Source of the DNA: Limnoperna fortunei
Taxonomy: Eukaryota > Mollusca > Bivalvia > Mytilida > Modiolidae
Length of the DNA stretch: 64,000 nt
Reading direction: 5' to 3'
Assembly: GCA_944474755.1 (NCBI GenBank)
Contig: OX104125.1
Coordinates: 43,973,899 to 44,037,898, forward strand
Shown here: piece by piece, positions 44,900 through 57,214 of the stretch
Layout: each line of letters opens with the position of its first letter
How positions within the stretch are numbered: the first letter of the stretch is position 1
Made by a program: the position numbers and the translations under genes
The notes under the pieces: generated by a model
The model's database searches: none
What the model was told of the DNA's origin: nothing
Seen by the model: only the letters and a program-made list of their open reading frames with translations

Positions 44900-47660
44900 A
44901 AAAAAAAAACAATTCTTTTTATTGTTTAAGTACTAGTATACAATTTAAACTAAACAGTACCGTTCCATACAATCTGTGTTGAATGGTTTCGTAGAAAAAG
45001 CTTTAAATTGTTATCATAGTTCGAAGTCTCGCTACCAAAAAGTAAAATTTCAATGTCTATAATATCAACAACATTTAGTTTTCTAAATAACTCCGCGCGT
45101 GGACCAATGTACAAAAGAAATTCAATGAAAAAATGAATCGAATCCTCAAATACACGACCGCAGCTACAACTTGAATAATCAATTAAGTTTACCCCAAATA
45201 TGTCTGCATTTAGGGGGCTTGATCTATGTCTAAGATTAGTATGTAATATATTTAGAAATCTATTACCGGCCAGATAAAAATTTGGAGGTTTCACAAGATC
45301 GTTTTCTTTTAATAAAAGTCTTTTGAATATTTGGTATTATTCTGTGTTTCTTAAAGATTCGTTGAAGTGATTCAACCTTTGAATTGTTGAAGGAAAAGAA
45401 GAGTTAGTATATAGCTGTAATCTCTGTCTAGGTACTTGAAATTAATTCTGCGTTCTTAAAATCCTGACATTTTCCCTATAAAAGGCGGATAAACAAAACA
45501 TGAAGGACAGTTATTATATTTACTTTGGTAAAACAAATTAATTTTTTTCTTTCTATCCTAGATTGTAGCATTTCCCACCCCGTTTCAAAAAATAACGATT
45601 CAATACTCGCAAATTTAGGAAAACCAGTTATTATTCTTGCAGATTCGTTATGAACTTGTTCTAGTTTATTTTTCTTTCTTCAACAGAACAGCTATCCCAA
45701 AGCTGACAAGAATATTCTAAGATAGAGAGAATATAAGTAAAATAATTTTTTTTAGGTTTGTTCTACTTAGACTAAATTGACATTTTTAGCACACATAATC
45801 TAGCTGATGCGCTATTAATTATGTTCTTTATATGAATAGTCTATTTACAGTTTGACGAAAACGTGACACCAAGATGTTTGTGATTTTCAACAATTTTTAC
45901 GTCTTCATTGTTGAAAATAATAGTTAGATTGTTGATTATTCCTTGAGTTGTAAATACTTCGCACTCTTTTTTACTGCGGTTAAAGTTAACTAGCCATTTT
46001 TCAGACCAAAGTTGTATTTTACAAGGATCAGACTTAAGAATAGTTTCAGTTTCAGAAATGTTTTTAGAGGAACATAATAAAGATGTGTCATCTGCAAATA
46101 ATCTTGCCAAACTTTCAGTTGTATCAGCAATATCATTTATATATATTAAAAGCATTAGATGACCTAATACTGATCCTTGAGGTACTGCCCGTTTGATCAT
46201 ACCAACATCTGAGTAATAATTACCAAAAAAAACTTTCTGTCTCTATTACCCGACATTCCATATACTTCAATTTGTCCGTGCAAGTCCTTTAAGCCAAACA
46301 CGATCAAACGCTTTAGAAATATCACAAAAAAATTAAACAGACCAACTTTTCTTTTTTCCAATGCTATACAAATATTAAGTTGTATTTCTATGAGCTGATG
46401 AACAATAGAATGTTTTGGCATGAATCCTGATTGGTATTTGTATAAAAGGGAATTCTCTAATGGAAAGTTGTATATGTATTTGTAAATCACTCTATCAAAA
46501 GCTTTTCCAAGACAGCTTAATAAATTTATTGGTCGGTAATTAGTTGGATCAGATTTTTCCCCTTTCTTGAAAAGCGGAATAACTATGGCTGCTTTCCATT
46601 TTGTAGGGAATTCAGCGAGAAAAAGTGAGCAAATAATATTATTTGTAACGGTTTACATATAATCGCGGTCGTAAATTTCAGTAAAGGGTGGCTTATACGG
46701 TCTTCTCCAACGGCTTTCCCGAGAGGTAGACTCTGTAATACGTCTTTTTTTATAGATGTAATAATAAAGTCTATATCAATTTTCTGATCTCTTATTCTTA
46801 TTTTAGAATTAAACCAAGGTTATCATTTGGTCTAATTATTACAATTTATGTGGGAATACATTTTCTTGCTAGGAACAGGAATTTGTAACTAATGTTTTCA
46901 GCCATTTTTATTGTGTCTCCTTTTAAGGGAAAATGTTCCCAGTCGAATCTGGATATTTCATTATTAATTATTAAGTATGTTAAAATCGCCATGATTATAA
47001 AGCCAGACCTTTGTTTATAAGTTTTCTCTAAACTAATAGCAGCTGTAATTGTTACACATGTTGCATCATGATCACTTACAGTTCGATCAATTTTTAGAAC
47101 TAAAGCAATGCTCATTTCACCGTCGTCCGAAAATAAAACTGGATCATGCAAATTATCGAAACGAGTTGGTTCAGAAATGCAGTTTTGAAGATTGAAATTT
47201 CTCATAAGTAAATTTAACCGATGATCGGTTTCAACCAGGAAATTTACGTTTAGATCACCTGTGATTATTAACCGACTTATGATATCTAATACTTTCTTAA
47301 TGGATGCGTTAAAATTTTCCCAAAAGGGGTTCACAGATGTGAGTGGTCTATAAATAGCACATACAAAAAGCTTATAATTCTTCAGAGAAATCTCTATCCA
47401 CAACATGTCATTATTGCCCAATTCTAAATCTGTTCTGCGCGTGAAATGTAAATTCTCTGAAACATAAATAAATACATCACCCCCAAACAGTACAATCGGT
47501 AAGCTATAGCCATGTAAAACCAAATCATTACTATTCACGTTTGAATCTACATGTAAATGAGTTTCTGTTACACAAACAACGCTGAGCCATCGCATATTGT
47601 TTCTAAATAGTCGATTTTATTTCTAATACTTCTTGCATTCCAATGAAATATAGATCGCTC
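44900..47660 (-). pseudogene. LINE ORF2 remnant: APE endonuclease plus reverse transcriptase
   Basis: Minus order: HWNARSIRNKIDYLET (about 47660-47612), then a 249-codon frame 47595-46846 with VCVTETHLHVD, LFVCAIYRPLT, ITGDLNVNFL and VSDHDATCVT (apurinic-type endonuclease). RT pieces follow: LLYKYQSGFMPKHSIVHQL (46490-46197), VPQGSVLGHLMLLIYINDIADTT, the active-site box LFADDTSLL and HKHLGVTFSSN (46200-45841). A C-terminal part has RFLNILHTNLRHRSSPLNA and CSCGRVFEDSIHFF (45294-44950). In CR1/Jockey/L1-like elements this protein nicks target DNA and copies the element. Several frameshifts and stops show it is inactive. Confidence 0.85.
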
Positions 47661-48241
47661 GCCATTAGTTGAAATGGGCCCGGGATTAGTCTCAATGTCA
47701 TTGCTTAGGATCAAAAGTTGCAATAAAAATAAAATAAAGTGACTTTTTAGCTTTTTTGGTAACGGGCCGGACTTTTGCGTTGAATAAACCTATTGCCATT
47801 CTATGACCAACAATGTCTTTATTGTCAAACAAGAATATATACGAGTTAAACAATTTATGACAGGAGGATGCAATTTGACTTTGCGCAGAAAATAAGATCA
47901 TATAACAAAGAAGACAAAGTTGATCACAATTAAAAGTATGATATAACAACAAAATATCATAAACTATGTACAACAAACTAGACAAAATGTGGAAATCGTT
48001 TCAACTGCTGAGGGTGTAAATTCCCATTGATACTATGTACTTTTAACAAGGTTACTGTTTACATATTGTAAATAACAGATAAAGCTTGTGATTCTTGAGT
48101 AATATACAACATTCCAATTTCCAATCGAAAGCATTTGGAGAACTTTTCACTATAAGGAAGTTCACTTCTCAACCTCGCAAGCAGTAAATGATGACCATGT
48201 TTAGTTTCAAAATATTATATGTAGGATTAATATTACTACAT

Positions 48242-48500
48242 GGGGCCTCAGTGGCTGAGTGGTTAATGTAGTTCGTCTACTATTGATCACGTCGTCTGCC
48301 AACACTGAGATTGCGGGTTAGAGTCTTACTGCGGTCAGAGTGTACTCGACTCCAATCTTAATTGACAAGGATTGCCAGTTTTCCTACCGCAGGTCAGGGT
48401 TTTCTCCGGCTTCCTCCCCAATAAAAACTGGACGCCATGGTATAGCTGAAAAATTGCTGAAAATGGAGTAAAAACATCATTCCAACATTCCAACAACAAC
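48242..48500 (+). mobile_element. tRNA-derived SINE nested in a LINE
   Basis: Head ggggcctcagtggctgagtg, B-box region gcgggttagagtcttac, body through 'aataaaaactggacgccatg' and tail 'gctgaaaatggagtaaaaac'. It is inserted, in the opposite orientation, between the ORF1 and ORF2 remnants. Confidence 0.9.
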
Positions 48501-48879
48501 ATTACTACATGTATTGACTTTTCATAACATGGAGTTTTAACCATAAAAGACTTAAGTTAAAAAAAGAAGGGCAAGGTGAGCGAATGACAAGGCAGTGACG
48601 TACATGAAAGGTCAAAAGAATTACAGGTGTGTTGTTTACATTATCTATAATTAGAATCGCACATGTCACAGGTAACTATAAATACAAGAACAAAAACAAA
48701 GACTAGAACATTTCATAAACATAAAGAAAGAGTTATAACTCAATTTATTAACATAGTACGATTAAGAGTTATCATTATAACCATCGATTTCAGCATCATT
48801 CAAGAGTACATGTATGTCGTCAAAACTATATAGTGTTAATATGGTTAGTTTTTTACAGCCTGCCATCATACGTCCATCA

Positions 48880-49600
48880 AGCAGCAATTTTCTTTTTGAA
48901 TCGTAGATAGTTCAGTTCGTTTATAATTTGTTGACGCTTGTGTGTAAGGTTTTCAGTTATAAAATGTTGTTCTCATTAACTTTTAAAAATTTTCTTTACA
49001 TAGAAGACACTTTTTATGTCAATATCATGTAAAACGTCCAATTACTTTCCAATAGGGTGAGTGCGTCCAAGTTAATTCAGAGTTAAAGGAACACCAAGAG
49101 TTTTGTTACAAATTTCTAGAATGATGTTATCAGTGTACATTTTTCGTATGCTTTTGGATCTGGGCATGGGATATTGTGAAACCTCAAAGAGGTTCTTTTT
49201 GAGTATTGTTCTTGTTTATCCAGTCTATCATCAAGATCAGAGATTTGATGATGCAATTGTGTGTTAGATTCCTATAGTTTGTCATTGAACTGCATTTGTT
49301 CAGCTAGTTTGTAATATCTAAATCGTTCACAATATATACCTGCTTATTTATAACATCACTTTGGGCATTCAGTAATTCATCTTATTTGTCAATTTTCTTT
49401 TGCATGGGTTTGATATAGTCAGTAAACATCTTGTCATATTTAGCTTCAATTTCGGACCACATGGCTTCAGTTATTTTCGCTGTAATATTTTCAATAAAGT
49501 TATCGTCCTGTAAAACTGCACATACGAGTTCAGGAAGATTAAAGGTTACGCCAGGTCTTTTCAACTTTGTTTTCATCTACCCCACCTTGGTCTAAGGTGT
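48880..49600 (-). pseudogene. LINE ORF1 remnant
   Basis: Minus reading with stops: KTKLKRPGVTFNLPELVCAV and IKPMQKKIDK (49576-49382), then DNIILEICNKTLGVPLTLN (about 49130-49080), and finally ITENLTHKRQQIINELNYLR (about 48975-48900). The order (coiled region, then 'I.LGVPLT', then 'TENLT.KRQ.L...L') fits the RNA-binding ORF1 of two-ORF LINEs. With the ORF2 remnant it defines one element of about 4.7 kb. Confidence 0.65.
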
Positions 49601-50697
49601 CAGCTGAGTAGCTTAATGTTCGTGGTTTACTGTGACGGCCTTGCTGCAGTTTAGTGACAATAAGGTCGTAAGGGCTACAAAGATTAACGTTTACTAGTAT
49701 CAGTGATAGTCTTTATAGTTTCTTTGTTGTTAATAAAAGTGTCATCTTTGTGTCCCCTTTCTTTGTGGACGCCATCTTTGTATTTTGTAATCGAAATGGT
49801 CAGAGCAAAAAACACAATTTATACCAAATGAACTGATATCGTCAGTCTGCAAACTTCTTAAATCGATAGTCCACACATTTAAGAAATAAAAGTATTCAAT
49901 TGGTACATGCTCATATGTTTACTAATGGGATAAAATACACTTTAGTAGGAGCTCTCTTTAGTCGACATATTCGATGACGTATGCCCCAGAAAACAATTTA
50001 AACCTTTTCTAGCAGTGCAGCAATTTATCAAACAAACTTAACGATTTACTAAATTGATCATAATTTTAACTTTAACCTTATTGTAGATTCCTTTCTGTTC
50101 TCTCTTTTCGCTTTATTTTTACTGTCTCTCCTTAAATACCTGGTTCAATGTTAGTGTTTAACATGACCCCTCAGCTCTTTACTGTTTTTTTCTATTTTAT
50201 TTTAATTGTATTTTTGCTATAATATTTCTTCTGAATATTGCATGATATTTATTTAAAATGTTAAAATTTATTGTATGTATGAATTAAATTATGTGCTGAC
50301 GTATGCATGTATGTGTAGCATTCATTGTGTTATATGAAGAGGATAATATAAGTTGTGATAACTTGTATCCGATCCAATGTTATAACTTTACGGTAACAAA
50401 TATGTTTAAATTAAATTAAATAAATAGTTAAGTAATCAGTAGTTGAGGACTAGGTACCTTTACCCCTCGACCGAGGTCCCTTATATATGTTGTCGATCAT
50501 GCTAACGGTGCTAGGCAAGTTTGAAAAAAAAAAATATTTTAAAAAATGTAAGAAATTATGTAATAGGTTCACTCATAAAGAATTTATGCATGCGCGGAAC
50601 AACAGTCGTGAATTACTTGTTACTTGCAAAAGTCAGACTGCGCTATATATACACAGTTACGTGCAGCTGATGTCGTCCCAACTTTAATTACATTATA

Positions 50698-50948
50698 GGG
50701 CCTCGGTGGTCGAGTGGTTAAGAATGTAAGTCTATTATTAATCACGGTCTGTCAACACTGAAATTACGGGTCGAGTCTTACTGTTGGCAACCGATTCTTA
50801 TCTGAATTGACAAGTATTGCCAGTTTTCTTACCGACGGTCCGGGAATTTTCCTCGGGTACTACGACTTCCTCCGCAATAAAAACCGGATGCAATTATAAA
50901 GCTGAAAAATTGCTGAAAAGTGGCGTTAAACGACATTCAAACAACAAT
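50698..50948 (+). mobile_element. tRNA-derived SINE
   Basis: Head gggcctcggtggtcgagtgg, reduced B box (acgggtcgagtctta), body with 'ttgccagttttcttaccgac', and tail 'gaaaagtggcgttaaacgac'. Confidence 0.85.
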
Positions 50949-50949
50949 T

Positions 50950-51870
50950 ATGTTGTACTTAAGCTACTACTCTAATCCAATCTTTAAGTGCGTGCGAAGA
51001 TTGTCTTGGTATTGCACTAGGAAATACTACGACAAAGAACTCTGGTATTAGAGCACCTTAAACTTTCTGCTACCATACGCTCTATTTAGGACGGGATGAA
51101 AGAGATAACATTAATGGCAAGGAGGTTTCAGGTACTCCGTTCAGCTAGGAATAAACAGTGCTTCAAGTCAATGTATGGAAATGTTATACTAGTATCCAAA
51201 GAGTAAAAAGATCTTGTTTAAGTCGAACGAAATTTCATGAAGAAATAAGGAGGTTATAAATTTACGTCTACTTAAATATTTTTTGAATCCAAAACACCAA
51301 AAATATTTATGAAAAAGGCGACTCGTAAACATTCAGAACAGGGAACTTAACGGAACGTTTAATCAGCTATACAAACTGAACTCAAAAGTTTAACGAATTC
51401 GATTTGGAAAAAAAGGTATTTAGTTTAAAGAAGAAATTAATCAATAAAAATAACTAAAAATCTAATAGGCGTAAAAACAGATAAAAAAAGGAAAGCAGGA
51501 AAGCAGAAGTATGAAGGAAAGACTTTTTATATGGCTATAAATCATTTTATTTAAAACTTAAGGTTCACTCCGTCAGTGTCAGGTCATTGAACCTATAATA
51601 ATGTTGATCGCTCTATTGGGCTTACGTTTTTTAAAATAAGTGTTAGCAGACGTTCACTTATTTTCCCTCAAAGCAGAATATTAAGATTGCATATGGCTTT
51701 CCTCAATATCGTAGTTTTCTATTGGTTCAAACCGATACGGATGACGTAGAATCCTTCTGAAACGGTAACACACGAAGAGCAAACGCTTAATTCCTTGTCG
51801 ACGGCAACACACAACTTAGAGCAATTTAAATTAAGAAAAATACACAATGCACAATTAAAATCAGGACCCT
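50950..51870. other. Intergenic stretch, no gene seen
   Basis: No repeat or coding motif recognised. Confidence 0.4.
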
Positions 51871-51874
51871 GACA

Positions 51875-52040
51875 ATTTTTAATGAAATAAAATGTAAATA
51901 TAACAATGGAATGCATTCTTCGGAAGTTTATTGACTAATTTTGACCTTCATCGTGATACGCTACCGCGCTTGATTGAAAATGTGCTACGGTCAACTCTTT
52001 CATACGTCAATGAAACTTCCAAAAAATTGCCTAATATTCT
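51875..52040. repeat. Interspersed repeat (family R2), short rearranged copy
   Basis: 'aatgaaataaaatgtaaatata', 'gaatgcattcttcggaagttt' and the inverted 'gtcaatgaaacttccaaaaaatt' match family R2 at 20265 and 25808. Confidence 0.55.
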
Positions 52041-53059
52041 TAAGTAGAACCCTGACTAAAGTGGCTTTTTTTAAAACTTAGATTAGTCTTTTAACGTTCC
52101 CACAATTATGAATTGTATGCTTATTTTGGCTCCTGTAGAGTCGAATTTGATAAATGACCAATAAAACATTTTATCGTATCAAAGCTAGTCCTTATACTCT
52201 ATTTGAAAGAAGTTTTTACACGTACATATATCAAAAGTATATTTTATGATTTTGAGTTGTTTTATAAAATAAAAGATGCAATAATATGAATGAAGTTTAC
52301 TATAGTATTTTCTAGATCCAGAAATGTGCTTGAAAACTTTGATATTTTTTTTAAATGTTAAATTTATATTTATTATTAAAAATGCTGAATTACAATCATT
52401 TTTAGAAAATATTTTATATACATTTACTATGTTTTACAAAAGAAAATATTGTAATTTTGAGTGACTGGGTTTTATTACCCTTTAAATAGTACTTTTATCT
52501 TCTAATTCATTTAATTTTAGTTATTTTAGTTTAAACTACATTGATTTGGGTCTTAAAGTATGACATGTCTTGAATAAGCGTCTACTAAGTCAATCAAGGC
52601 GGAAACCAATATCTTTTGTTTCGCTTTTATTTACATATATATTTGTAATTATTGGTTTGTTTAATAAAATATGTCCGTCTTTCATGTCTTATAAACCACT
52701 TATAAGATTGGTTGAAGAAAAATATATACATATAGTGAAAAAAACAGTAATGACGACACAGATATTTTTGCATGCAATGAAGGTAATAACAAAATACCGA
52801 ACTGTCAAAAAGACGATCTTTAAAATAAAAATCCTACAACCGGCAAACTTTAGAAACAATATACAAAAAATCGAAACTTAATCTTGATAAAGATTTTTAT
52901 TTATTTCTCTGTTAGTATGTACTTTACAAGGCTTCGATTAGGCTATCACAATCTAGAAATAAAGAGGGTCTATACTTTGAAATTCCAAGAGATGACCGCC
53001 TAGATGAAACTTGCAATGTCCTTGAAAATGAAGAACACTTCCTCTTACGTTTGATAAAT

Positions 53060-53530
53060 TGGACCAATTAGGTTTAAAACAATGATAAATTAGGTTGGAA
53101 AATAGAAACCACAAATCTTTAGTCTTCCGAATCCGATGTGTATAGAACATGAAATGAGGCAAAAGTTGCAAATACTTCCACTAACGTCGTAATTTAAGCA
53201 CACAAAAAAGCTTTGAACTATTTGATAAATTAGGTTGGAAAATAGAAACCAAAAAAAAAAACAAACATCGTGTTAGTCATTTCAATTCAATGTCTATAGA
53301 AAATTGTGAAATTAATCGGTTCCTTTTTCAAACTGTCATTAGAACTGAGGTAGAAGTTGGCAACACTTCCGCTTACGTCGTAATTTATACAAACAATAAA
53401 AGCTAAGAATTAATGATGAATTTGGCTGGAAAATAGAAACCATTAAATCGTCAAAGTCTTTTCAATTCAATGTCTATAGAACATGTGAAGTTAATTTTCT
53501 TCTTTAAAAAAATCATTAAATGGCTTACAT
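53060..53530. repeat. Degenerate tandem repeat, about 130-190 bp x 3
   Basis: 'gataaattaggttggaaaat' followed by 'agaaacca' occurs at about 53080 and 53223, with a variant at 53414. 'acttccnctnacgtcgtaattta' and 'ttcaattcaatgtctataga' recur between them. Confidence 0.65.
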
Positions 53531-53809
53531 TTCATGTTGTTCTTTTTCTTTATTCAATATTTATGTATTGTGTTCTTGTCAAAAACATGTGTCTATATGA
53601 CCATAAAGATATTTGATTTGAATATTTCATTAAAAATATTCTGCGTAAAACTAATTAAATTATGAGATAATTTACTATTTCTATGTAAATAATGTCTGTG
53701 AGTTCCTTTTTTATTCTTTAAGAAGCAGACTATTGCAAGCTTGCACAATGTAAATTAGGACATGGTCAGACCTTATATATGTCAATATTTTATAGCGATC
53801 GATAGTTAT

Positions 53810-54198
53810 CAGTGGCCTTTCATGTCACAATTGTGTTGTGTTTATCGGCTTGCATTTTACAATCGCGATACTTGTTAAAAGCAAAGCGATGGAAGAAACC
53901 TGCATAGTTAAAAACATATCGGCTTACTTTTAAAAAACATCGAATAGCTTTTATTATATACCTAACCGATCGGGTCACAATTGTGATGTTTCTATCGGCT
54001 TGTTTTTTTTCTATCGCGATACTTTTGTTAAAAGCATCGCGATTCTTTTGAAAAGCATCCGATACTTGTAAAAATCCGTTACTTGTTAAAAACATCGCGA
54101 TACTAGTTAAAAACATCATCGCGACGCTTTTAACAAGTATCGCGATAGAAAAAAGCAAGCCGATAGAAGTATTACAATTGTGACATGAACGGCCACTG
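53810..54198. mobile_element. hAT-like MITE, 389 bp
   Basis: Ends CAGTGGCC and GGCCACTG extend into inverted repeats (cagtggcctttcatgtcacaattgt versus acaattgtgacatgaacggccactg). Inside are several copies of 'tcgcgatacttgttaaaagca' in both orientations. CAGTGGC-type ends suit hAT elements, which make 8-bp duplications. The 8-mers here (atagttat and gtagatag) match at 5 positions only. Confidence 0.7.
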
Positions 54199-54452
54199 GT
54201 AGATAGTGAGATATATAATGACGACAACTATAAGGTGTCACCAGTTCAAAATCAAACAAATCACAAATGCCATAATCTGTACTTAAATTGTATGTGCCTA
54301 ACAAATGTTTTAAAATGTCAAATCCGCTAGAAGCGTACGCTTTCAATAGCCATTTTGGTTTTTGAAACTAAATGAGATAAATGTAAATATCAAAACAAGA
54401 TGTCAACTACGTAACATTGACATAAACCTATGTACTCATTATTTTATTAATG

Positions 54453-54772
54453 AAACAGTGTTGTTTCAGTATAAAGTTTTTCTGTTAAACTTACATGTAC
54501 AATGTATAATGAAAATGTATGGAGCGTTAGGTAGTGACGGAGAATTTATCCTTTTGAAGTGGCTACAATGAGCCTACTCTTTTTCGAATCTACAAGCGGG
54601 TCTTTATCGTTAAAATAGCGTGGGTCTCCAAATACGTTACCCACTAAGCTCGGTGGCTAGGCTTTTCACGTGATGACTTGACAAACACCACCCACTCACC
54701 CCGCAAGAAGACGGGTGCCTCCAGTCTATACACCACTTGGGACGAACTGGCCAGTGCTGTGGGTTAAACACA
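54453..54772 (+). repeat. Direct repeat of about 310 bp, copy 1
   Basis: From 'gaaacagtgttgtttcagta' to 'cagtgctgtgggttaaac', nearly identical to 55352-55655 apart from small indels. Confidence 0.88.
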
Positions 54773-54774
54773 AC

Positions 54775-55068
54775 CCATCTCCGAAAACTGCTTGTAAACA
54801 ACCGATCTCCGAACACCGCTTGTAAACAACCCACCTCCAAACACCGCTTGTAAACAACCCACCTCCAAACACCGCTTGTAAACAACCCATCTCCAAACAC
54901 CGCTTGTAAACAACCCACCTCCAAACACCGCTTGTAAACAACCCATCTCCAAACACCGCTTGTGAACAACCCACCTCCAAACACTGCTTGTAAACAACCA
55001 ACCTCCAAACACCGCTTGTAAACAACCAATTTCCGAACACTGCTTGTAAACAATCCACCTTCAAACAC
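54775..55068 (-). repeat. 28-bp minisatellite, about 10 units (left arm)
   Basis: Unit 'aaacaacccacctccaaacaccgcttgt' with a/g variation. The open minus frames of 82-143 codons are repeat artefacts because 28 is not a multiple of 3 and the unit lacks stops. Confidence 0.92.
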
Positions 55069-55345
55069 ATTTGTACAAATATTGTAAACTATCGAAACTT
55101 GAGGATATTACTTTTAAACAATCACAGTTCAATGTCTACAGTGCAGCCTAGATAATATCACCCAATGAAGTTGGGGAGACATATTGTTTTTGTTTCTTTT
55201 TATTCTTTCTTTCGTTTCATTTTCCGCTCGTTTCCCTAGAGATGATATTTCTTATCAACACGAACATTTGAAATTATGTTTCGGCTGACCGGAAGTTATG
55301 TGTACTAGTCAATTTTCAATCTTCGTTCGGTAGACATACATTCGC

Positions 55346-55377
55346 TTTATACTGAAACAGTGTTGTTTCAGTATAAA
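55346..55377. other. Perfect 14-bp-arm hairpin
   Basis: tttatactgaaaca-gtgt-tgtttcagtataaa. It heads direct-repeat copy 2; in copy 1 (54447) only the inner arms are kept. Confidence 0.9.
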
Positions 55378-55655
55378 TGTTTTCTGTTAAACTTATAATG
55401 AAAATGAATGGAGCGTAAGGTAGTGACGGAGAATTTATCCTTTTGAAGTGGCTACAATGAGCCTACTCTTTTTCGAATCTACAAGCGGGTCTTTATCGTT
55501 AAAATAGCGTGGGTCTCCAAATACGTTACCCACTACTCTCTGTGGCTAGGCTTTTGATGACTTGACAAACACCACCCACCCACCCCGCAAGAAGACGGAT
55601 GCCTCCAGCCTATCCACCACTTGGGGACGAACTGGGCAGTGCTGTGGGTTAAACA
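55352..55655 (+). repeat. Direct repeat of about 300 bp, copy 2
   Basis: Second copy of 54453-54772. Differences include loss of 'catgtacaatg' and of 'cacg' in 'cttttcacgtgatgac'. Confidence 0.88.
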
Positions 55656-55849
55656 AAGGGAACACTTTCTATATGATTTATGAACAACGATATCATTGAT
55701 ACTAGATTGATGTTTTAGATACAGTAAGACATATTTTATTATTTTGTAATCGCGAATTCATTTGCACTAGTTATATCCATCGTGTTGATGCATAAATAAA
55801 ATGTGACATTCTTGTACCATAAACTTTATGATATTTTGTTATGTTTGTT

Positions 55850-56094
55850 TCCTTGTTTGTTTGTTTTAATGTTGTTTAACGCCAATTTCAGCAATGTTTA
55901 GCTCTATCATGGCGTCCATTTTTTTTTGGGGGGGGGGATCAGATTACCCAGAGAAAACCTTCGACCTTCGGTATGAAAACTGGCAATCTTTGTCACCCTG
56001 CCCGCAATGATGCTCGAACACGCAACCTTAGTGTTCACAGGCACGTGATCAATTGTAGACTAACTACATTAACCACTTGGCCGCCGAGGCCCTA
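55850..56094 (-). mobile_element. tRNA-derived SINE, minus, in the foldback loop
   Basis: Begins with the inverted tail (cttgtttgtttgtttt, ttgtttaacgccaatttcag) and ends with the inverted head (ttaaccacttggccgccgag, gccc). A run of nine G follows 'ttttttt'. Confidence 0.88.
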
Positions 56095-56302
56095 ACTTGA
56101 TGTAATCTTTCGCACCTGTCAAGCTAGTTTCCAAATATATGGACAGACAAAAAAGTGTCAGACACTAGCGTCGACCGTAGGTATACAGGTCGGTCTTGGT
56201 GACAAAACTGGCACCATTTATAAGCAGGAACCCTTTGTATACAAATTAACATTAAATAAAATAAAATAATCAGTTAGTCAAATCTGTTGGGATGCCAACA
56301 CA

Positions 56303-56780
56303 AATGTCTACCGAACGAAGATTGAAAATTGACTAGTACACATAACTTCCGGTCAGCCGAAACATACTTTCAAATGTTCGTGTTGATAAGAAATATCATC
56401 TATGGGGAAACCAGCGGAAAATGAAACGAAAGAAAGAAAAAATAAAAAGAAACAAAAAACAATATGTCTCCTCAAACTTCATTGGGTGACATTATCTAGG
56501 CTGCTCTGTAGACATTGAACTGTCTTATAGAGAGTGTTTAAAGTATCCTCAAGTTTCGATAGTTTAAAATATTTGTACAAATGTGTTCGAAGGTAAACTG
56601 TTTACAAGCAGTGTTCGGAGATGAATTGATACAAGCGGTGTTTGGAGGTGGGTTGTTTACAAGCAGTGTTCGGAGATGGGTTGTTTACAAGCAGTGTTTG
56701 GAGGTGGGATTTTTACAAGCGGTGTTCAGGGATGGGTTGTTTACAAGCAGTGTTCGGAGATGGGTTGTTTACAAGCTGTG
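56303..56780 (+). repeat. Right arm of a large inverted repeat with 7 minisatellite units
   Basis: 56303-56590 is the inverse of 55068-55338 (for example ccgaacgaagattgaaaatt and gaaaatgaaacgaaagaaag). 56595-56780 holds about seven 28-bp units (gtttacaagcagtgttcgga) inverse to 54775-55068. Confidence 0.88.
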
Positions 56781-57214
56781 TAAAAGGTAACTTACAAACA
56801 TAAGGAAACTGAGGCACGTTGCTTGTTTCTGAATCCCAGTGTTGTTTACTTAGTACTTTTATTAACTAATTACTGTATACTATCCAATTATCTTTATTAA
56901 ATGAACACTTTCATGTGCCACCTCTAAACGATTACAGCCAAATACCACAAAAAAAATTTTCTTAAAAATTACAAATCCACGAATTTACGAATCCACGAAC
57001 TTGCAATTTTGGGTAAAACCACGAAAATTGATACCCACGAATTTCAGTACTTTCACAGTAGTAATTTAGTAATTTAAATTAAGCATTGTTCTTGCTATAA
57101 TAGATCTGAAATTATTGTTACTTGGCATTAAACATCAAACAGCAAATACAAACGCATTATATTGATTTTTAACTTCATTTTTTTAATTAATTTTATTAAT
57201 AATAAAACTGTAAA

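Noticed and set aside
54637..55070. Minus-strand frames of 82-143 codons rich in GCLQAVFG
   Set aside because: They are the 28-bp minisatellite read in three frames. There is no conserved domain, and the inverted array at 56581 gives the same artefact.
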